Source: Hyaloperonospora brassicae
Taxonomy: Eukaryota > Oomycota > Peronosporomycetes > Peronosporales > Peronosporaceae
DNA length: 64,000 nt
Assembly (NCBI GenBank): GCA_947650285.1
Contig: CANTFL010000458.1
Location: forward strand, 1 to 64,000
Direction: 5' to 3'
Part shown: in pieces, positions 59,310 through 64,000 of the stretch
How positions within the stretch are numbered: position 1 is the stretch's first letter
Layout: each line of letters starts with the position of its first letter
Translations under genes and position numbers: made by a program
Notes under the pieces: model-generated
Database searches by the model: none
What the model saw: only the letters and a program-made list of their open reading frames with translations
What the model was told of the DNA's origin: nothing

Positions 59310-61261
59310 ATGAAGGCGGCGCAGGAGCTCGAGGTGGCCGTGCCTGTCGGGCTTGTGGTCCTTTTGCTCGTGTTTGTCTGCGTGGCGCTCTTGTGTCACG
59401 GCGTGAACCCTCTCCGCGTGCTGCGGTCGTCTTTCAAAGTGCCTCGACGCGCACATGGCACGCTCTCGGGCTCAGACGGAGAGCGCGAGGCGCTGCTCGC
59501 AGTGGACCGTAAAACCCGTGCGTGGCGACTAGGGTTCTGCTATTGCTACTTCATAGCGAGGACTGACTTATGTGGTGTCGCTGCGATGTGGTTTTGTGAT
59601 GTGGACAGGGGTCCGATATACCGGTAAAGTGCCGCTGTATACCGACACGATCGCAGAGCTGGCGAGGTGCGAGACCCCGCGCGAGATCGAAGCGTTCATT
59701 AAGGTGATCAATGTCCACCGGCTGCTGAACTCGAGCGTCAAAGCGCAGCACTTTGCGCAGTTTTGCAGCTCGCGCTTGGAGCTGTCGGCTCTGAGTGTGG
59801 CTACGCTCGCGACGATCATTTTGTCGCTGCAGAAGTTTGCAGCTGAGCCGATCGTCGTCACGTGTGTCCGGGGCTGTTTCTGTGCCAAGCGAGACGTGGC
59901 GTGTTTGCAGCTCAAGGACGAGGTGGACGCCAAGTTTCCCATGTTCGACTTGATCTACCACCGCATCCGGTCCGACGTGGACCGAGAAGCGATTTTGACC
60001 CATTTTGAGACGGAGGCGATAGCACTGCGGACGTCTTCGACGTTTTTCGTTCCAATGAAGCTGCTGTGGTGCGATGTGCTAGTAATGCCTGGCTCAGGGG
60101 TGTGTATGCGTGCGTGGGCTACCTAACTGACGTACGCTTCTGTCTGTTGAACTTGTGAAGCGATATCGACGATACGATGCTGGCTGCTCTCTTTGACACG
60201 CGGTATCCAGAGCTGACAGTGTACCCAGGTGTCCACCAGTTCGCTCAGGAATTGCTTCGGCGGTCAGCGTCGAACTCTACGAATGGTGTTGACGACGACC
60301 ACAGCGATAGTTGCGAAGACCTCGAAAGCGGCAGGTCCAGGGAATGCAAAACCGTGCAACGCGTGGCCTTCCTCACTGCCAGGCCTGAGTTTTTGCGCAA
60401 ACGGTCATTGCAAGAGCTCCGAGCATGCGGCTTCCAGCACTTTACTCGTACGTGATACTGTCTGTGCGACGTCGTGGGACTTGCGGCCGATAGCACTGAC
60501 ACGTGTCGTGGCACAGTCTTGATGGGCCGTTTTACAAGCATGTGGGGCTCGCAACGCATTGCGTCAGGAAAGCTTCGGGTGAGCGACAAGCTACAAAGTC
60601 TGAGGGTCTACGTACGTTGCTGACAGCGTTTGCTTTGCAGAACTTTGTGCGGTACAAGCGAGTCTTTGCCGAGCACCAGTTTGTCTTTGTCGGCGACAAT
60701 GGTCAGGGCGATATTGATCTTGGCAAGGAGCTGCTAAGGAGTCCCCATCTGTACGCTGTGTCCGCCGTGCTGATTCACGACGTGATTCGCAATCATGCCA
60801 TGAGCAAAGCGCTGAGCCAGCACTGCTATCGAGGTATCGAGTGCAATCAGAGCGGCATTCACTCCTTCCGCACGTACATTGGTGCGAGTTTCCACCTTTA
60901 TGCGATTGGCCTCCTACCGCTGGCCGCGGTCATCCGCGTGGTGGAAAAAACGGCGCTGGCGTACGCGGCCATCGTGTTCGACACGCGCGACCAGAAGCAG
61001 AACCTTGCGCAAGAGATCCTGTTTGACGTGGCCGCTGTAGTGAACGAGCTGCCTGATCAGCAGGCCATGGCACTGGTGTCCTCGCTTCACGACGACATTG
61101 TGGACAAGGGAGACGACAGCGAGCCAAACGGTAGTGTCGAGCGGAAGCAGTTCCGACTGACGCGGGAGGAGCAGCTTCAACAGCGACTAGAGGCCGTACG
61201 AAAAAGCGCTGCGCACCTCTCGCGGTCGCCGTCTCATGGTTTGTATAAAGCAGAAAGCTAA
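59310..61261 (+). CDS. APP1-domain phosphatase-like membrane protein
   Basis: Five exons: 59310-59517, 59609-60068, 60161-60447, 60517-60578 and 60641-61261 (545 residues). Introns are 91, 92, 69 and 62 bp; intron 2 is the least certain (donor GTGCGA, acceptor AAG), but it joins KLLC to DIDDT in frame. A hydrophobic segment (residues about 10-31) near the N-terminus predicts a signal anchor. The catalytic domain has the HAD-type DxDxT motif (D224, D226, T228; DIDDT), then RYPELTVYPGV, a FLTARPEFLRKRSL segment, RIASGKL and GDNGQGD (357-363). This is the pattern of the yeast App1 phosphatidate phosphatase domain family. The substrate here is inferred, not shown. A second hydrophobic stretch lies near the middle of exon 5, and the tail is a charged helix. 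Confidence 0.83.
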
Positions 61262-61430
61262 AGCTGTTGGGCAGCACGTGTACAATATGGAAAGTTCCTT
61301 ACATGAGCCACAACTCAGCCAACTGCGGCTGACACGTCGTGAGCCATTCAACTACCTAGCTGTCGCTGCAATTAGTACGTCGGCAGACGCAACGCTGCAA
61401 CGATCAATAGCTGTCCCAGCCAAGACATAG

Positions 61431-62545
61431 CTAGTCAACTTTCTTGGAAACGCTGTAGATGGCACCATCAATCATGCGCGCGACAGCAAAGACGCCGCCG
61501 ACAATGGCACTTGTGCTGGTGAGGAAGTGCAGCACGGACGGCTTGGACTCGACGTACTGCACAGCGATGGGCGAGAAGTCGTACGAGAATATTACCCCGG
61601 GGAACGACATCTGACCGTTCGGACTCCGTGAGTTCATCTCGTGTTCCGTCACGGAATACTGGAACGTCGTCACGGATCTGCCGTTCAGATACGTGTAGCG
61701 AGTGGGCACAACGCTCACAAAGTACTTGTACGTTGCCACTGTACACACCACACACATTGGCCATTAGAAGCACTCAGCAACGACCGTATGCAAAAGCAGT
61801 GGGGTCCCTCGACGTACAGTTCGTCGTCAAAACTTTGCTGACGTCAATGAGTGGCGTCTCCATGTCGGGAATCTGCGGACCAAAGCGCAGGTGATTGACC
61901 ACGTGCGACGAGTTGAAGTTGAGGAACTCGAGGATCGAAAAGATCGTGAGTGAGCCTTCGTGCGCAAAGGACAGGTCGCCCGCCACTTTCTGCACTTGCA
62001 CTGTGCCGTAGAGTCGACATCCGTCAACTCCGAACGGTTCTTCTTTGATGTCCTGATTCAGCAGAATGTCCTTATTGCCCTTGGCGTCACTCACGTCCAA
62101 TGCCACCTCTACAGGCACAGAATTACATATCCCATCAGTACTTCTATCTGATCAAGAATGACGACTTCACGTGAAGTAGCAGCAGCAGCACCTTGACACG
62201 CCTCGTGGAGGAACGAAATATCCACTTCCACGTTGATGGGATAATCTTGCTGCTTTCCATACATTCAGTTAGTCATACCCGACCACGGCCGACAAGTAGA
62301 AAGGATGCTGCTCCGTCTTAAGTACGAGCACGAATGGACACACACACACACACGAGTGGACGTACTGGGTCCGTGTCCACGTGCATGCGGTGCGTGACGC
62401 TCACTGTCCACCACACAGAGAGCTCCGAGAGCAGGAGGAAAGCGGCCGCCACGCAGCTCAGGAGCGTCACGATGCCGCCGCCGATCGTGCGCTCCTGAAT
62501 GCCCTCGACGGCCTTCACGTTGAGGTCGAAGCGCCGCCACGACAT
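61431..62545 (-). CDS. Erv41/Erv46 (ERGIC2/3)-family ER-Golgi cargo receptor
   Basis: Four exons: 62545-62366, 62249-62192, 62108-61818 and 61738-61431 (278 residues). Introns of 116, 83 and 79 bp have donors GTACGT, GTGCTG (weak) and GTACGT. The family cycles between ER and Golgi in COPII/COPI vesicles and retrieves ER residents. N-terminal block FDLNVKAVEGIQERT, a membrane segment at about 22-43 and a VDGCRLYGTVQVQKVAGD segment, followed by NHLRFGP, are the ERGIC-N/COPII-coat-ERV signatures. KYFVSVVPT, then FPGVIFSYDFSPI and a second membrane segment near residues 240-265, complete the fold. It is about 100 residues shorter than human ERGIC3 (383): the lumenal loop is short and the Cys-rich pair typical of ERGIC3 is not seen, so I do not choose between the Erv41 and Erv46 types. 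Convergent with the APP1 gene (169 bp). Confidence 0.87.
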
Positions 62546-62974
62546 GCTGCGGTCGAGATAGAAATGAGTGAGTGCCACGTGGGACGCGCGCGACAGCGAC
62601 ACGCACAGCAAATAGAAATGGCCAGAGCACGAGCAGCTGCTTTTTGTACAAAAAGCTTAACTGACCGCCACTTGCAAGTTAGAAAATCGTCGACTCTTTT
62701 TCGTTTGTCTGTGAAAACAAGCGCTTTTATTGCGTGTGAAGTAGCGAGAAAAAGTGAGATTTCTCGCACATTTTTTCGAGTCGAAACAACAGGTTCGGTC
62801 GAAACAAAGTCAGCCCGTCGGTCGATGACAAAAGGTGAGCCCACTCTACCTGTAGCCATCTACTCCAATGCAGCGCCGTCTTCATACATATATTAAATAA
62901 ATGGCTACACGCCGCCACGCATCGTCGAGATGCACAGCCTTCTTGCAAACACAAACTTTGCCTCACGCTATGCG
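62546..62974. other. intergenic region
   Basis: About 430 bp between the start of the Erv41/46-type gene and the stop of the LRR gene. No gene seen. It should hold the promoter of the former and the 3' untranslated end of the latter. Confidence 0.5.
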
Positions 62975-64000
62975 TCACGATGCTGTGACAATCTCCAGCC
63001 CGTGCTCGCGCGCGGTTTCTATACGTGCAGCGCTGATCCACTTGCACCCGCAGAGATTGAGCTTCAGCCGTTTTCCTCCCGGGGCCACGCTCTCTAATGT
63101 CGACGTGGACTCGGGAAGAAACGCGTCAACCGAAGCATCCGTGAGCTGCGTACACCACATCAACAGCACTTCCTCGAGCTCTTCGCAGCCACGCGCGATA
63201 TCCACAACGCTCTTGTCAGTGATGTTCATGCACCACGAGAGGTTCAGACATTCCAGTCGCTGGCCATAAGCGCCGAGCATGCCGGCGCCACGGTCAGTAA
63301 TCAGCGCGCAGTTGGTCAGGTTCAACTTGCGCAGGCGTCTGCAAGAACGCACAAGCGCTTCGATGCCGACATCCGTGATTCCGCTGCAGCTGCTGAGCTT
63401 GACGTCGTCGAGAAGCGGACAGTGCTTGGCCAGTGCAAACAGCGTGGCGTCCGTGATGTTGCTCCGAGTGAGGTCAATGGCACGCAACGCCCGGCCCATG
63501 GCGCTAAAGCCATTGCGTTGGTCCGACGGCTCCGTCGTGAACGCACTGTCCGAGATGTCCATGAACGACAAATTCAATCGCTGCAGGTCAGTCGCTGAGC
63601 GAAGCAGCAGGTGAATTGCATCGTCACGAATGTGCTACACCATACAGACATCCACATCGCCATTAGACGACCGACCTCGCCACTTCCCATTCTTGCGTCG
63701 GCAATGACCACATCAGCATACAACACATACCTTGCAGTGCGAAAAGTCAATGTCAGTGAGCGACCGGCAAGCTTTGATCAAGAACAGCACCAGGTCCTTC
63801 GTCAGCTGGGAGCAGCGCGCGAAACTCACGACTTTCAGCGACGTGCACGCGTGCAGCGCGTAAAAGGGCGAGTGGTCCGGCTGAAATGCAGCGTCTGTAA
63901 TGTGGCGGCATCCAGCTAGCTGCAGCGTCTGCAAACTGGAGCAGCCCTGGAGCACCGCGCGGACCACTGTGTTGGTCACTTGAGGGCAGTTGGAGAGGTC
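62975..64000 (-). CDS. leucine-rich repeat protein (F-box LRR/AMN1 type), 5' end beyond window
   Basis: Two exons seen: from the right edge (64000) to 63731, and 63634-62975, with a 96-bp intron (donor GTATGT, acceptor TAG) that restores a continuous repeat. 310 residues are visible, made of about ten cysteine-containing LRRs of the form L..L.L..C..ITD..(L/I)..(L/I)...C, for example LQTLQLAGCRHITDAAF, LDDVKLSSCSGITDVGIEAL and LECLNLSWCMNITDKSVVDI. This LRR_CC type is usual in F-box proteins of SCF ubiquitin ligases (FBXL/GRR1-like) and in AMN1. No F-box is in view, because the N-terminal part is off the window, so the F-box assignment is an inference. The C-terminus ends shortly after the last repeat (HGLEIVTAS). 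Confidence 0.88.

Noticed and set aside
1..64000. CRISPR array, operons or prokaryotic signals
   Set aside because: No spaced direct repeats of that kind; spliceable introns and eukaryotic gene families show a nuclear eukaryotic sequence.

Overview
The window looks like a filamentous oomycete, most likely of the Phytophthora/downy mildew group. Four observations support this. The genes carry short introns (62-116 bp) with GT(A/G)NGT-type donors. The Ty3/gypsy polyproteins end in chromodomains of the type I know from Phytophthora. Compact conserved genes sit beside a long transposon-filled, gene-poor tract. The species cannot be named from the sequence alone.

Layout. 1-19.6 kb is AT-rich, gene-poor and heavily decayed. 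It holds a degenerate MULE transposase (minus strand, about 1.69-3.03 kb), a 33-nt poly-G run (6027-6059) and an old, truncated Ty3/gypsy copy (here 'D', about 11.05-15.26 kb). 19.7-31.4 kb is a decayed plus-strand Ty3/gypsy element of a second family ('C'), unusually rich in GATC. Its 5' end is joined head to head to an inverted LTR, and its 3' LTR is interrupted by a much younger minus-strand Ty3/gypsy element ('A', 31373-39084). A is itself joined head to head to a 2.1-kb deletion derivative ('B', 39085-41161), making a very large palindrome. 41.2-49.1 kb is a degenerate LINE on the minus strand. 49.7-50.3 kb is a pogo/Tigger-type DDE transposase fragment. 50.3-53.3 kb holds C-family LTR pieces in alternating orientations.

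From about 54 kb onward the sequence becomes GC-richer and gene-dense. In order: a small unrecognised ORF (minus), ribosomal protein uL16/RPL10 (plus), an NDUFAF7-type mitochondrial methyltransferase (minus, 3 exons), an APP1-domain phosphatase-like membrane protein (plus, 5 exons), an Erv41/Erv46-family ER-Golgi receptor (minus, 4 exons), and an LRR protein of the F-box/AMN1 type running off the right edge (minus). Gaps between these genes are 124 to about 430 bp. NDUFAF7 and the APP1 gene are divergent across 124 bp. They serve unrelated housekeeping roles: translation, complex I assembly, lipid/phosphate metabolism, vesicle trafficking and probably ubiquitin targeting.

The most unusual material is in the transposons. 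(i) Elements A, B and D carry a long open frame on the strand opposite pol, in the region after the integrase and overlapping the chromodomain; its protein sequence is partly kept in the old copy D. (ii) Both gypsy families show head-to-head junctions in which the U3 part of the 5' LTR is missing. (iii) Element C and its LTRs are dense in GATC. I found no CRISPR array, rRNA, credible tRNA or RXLR-type effector.
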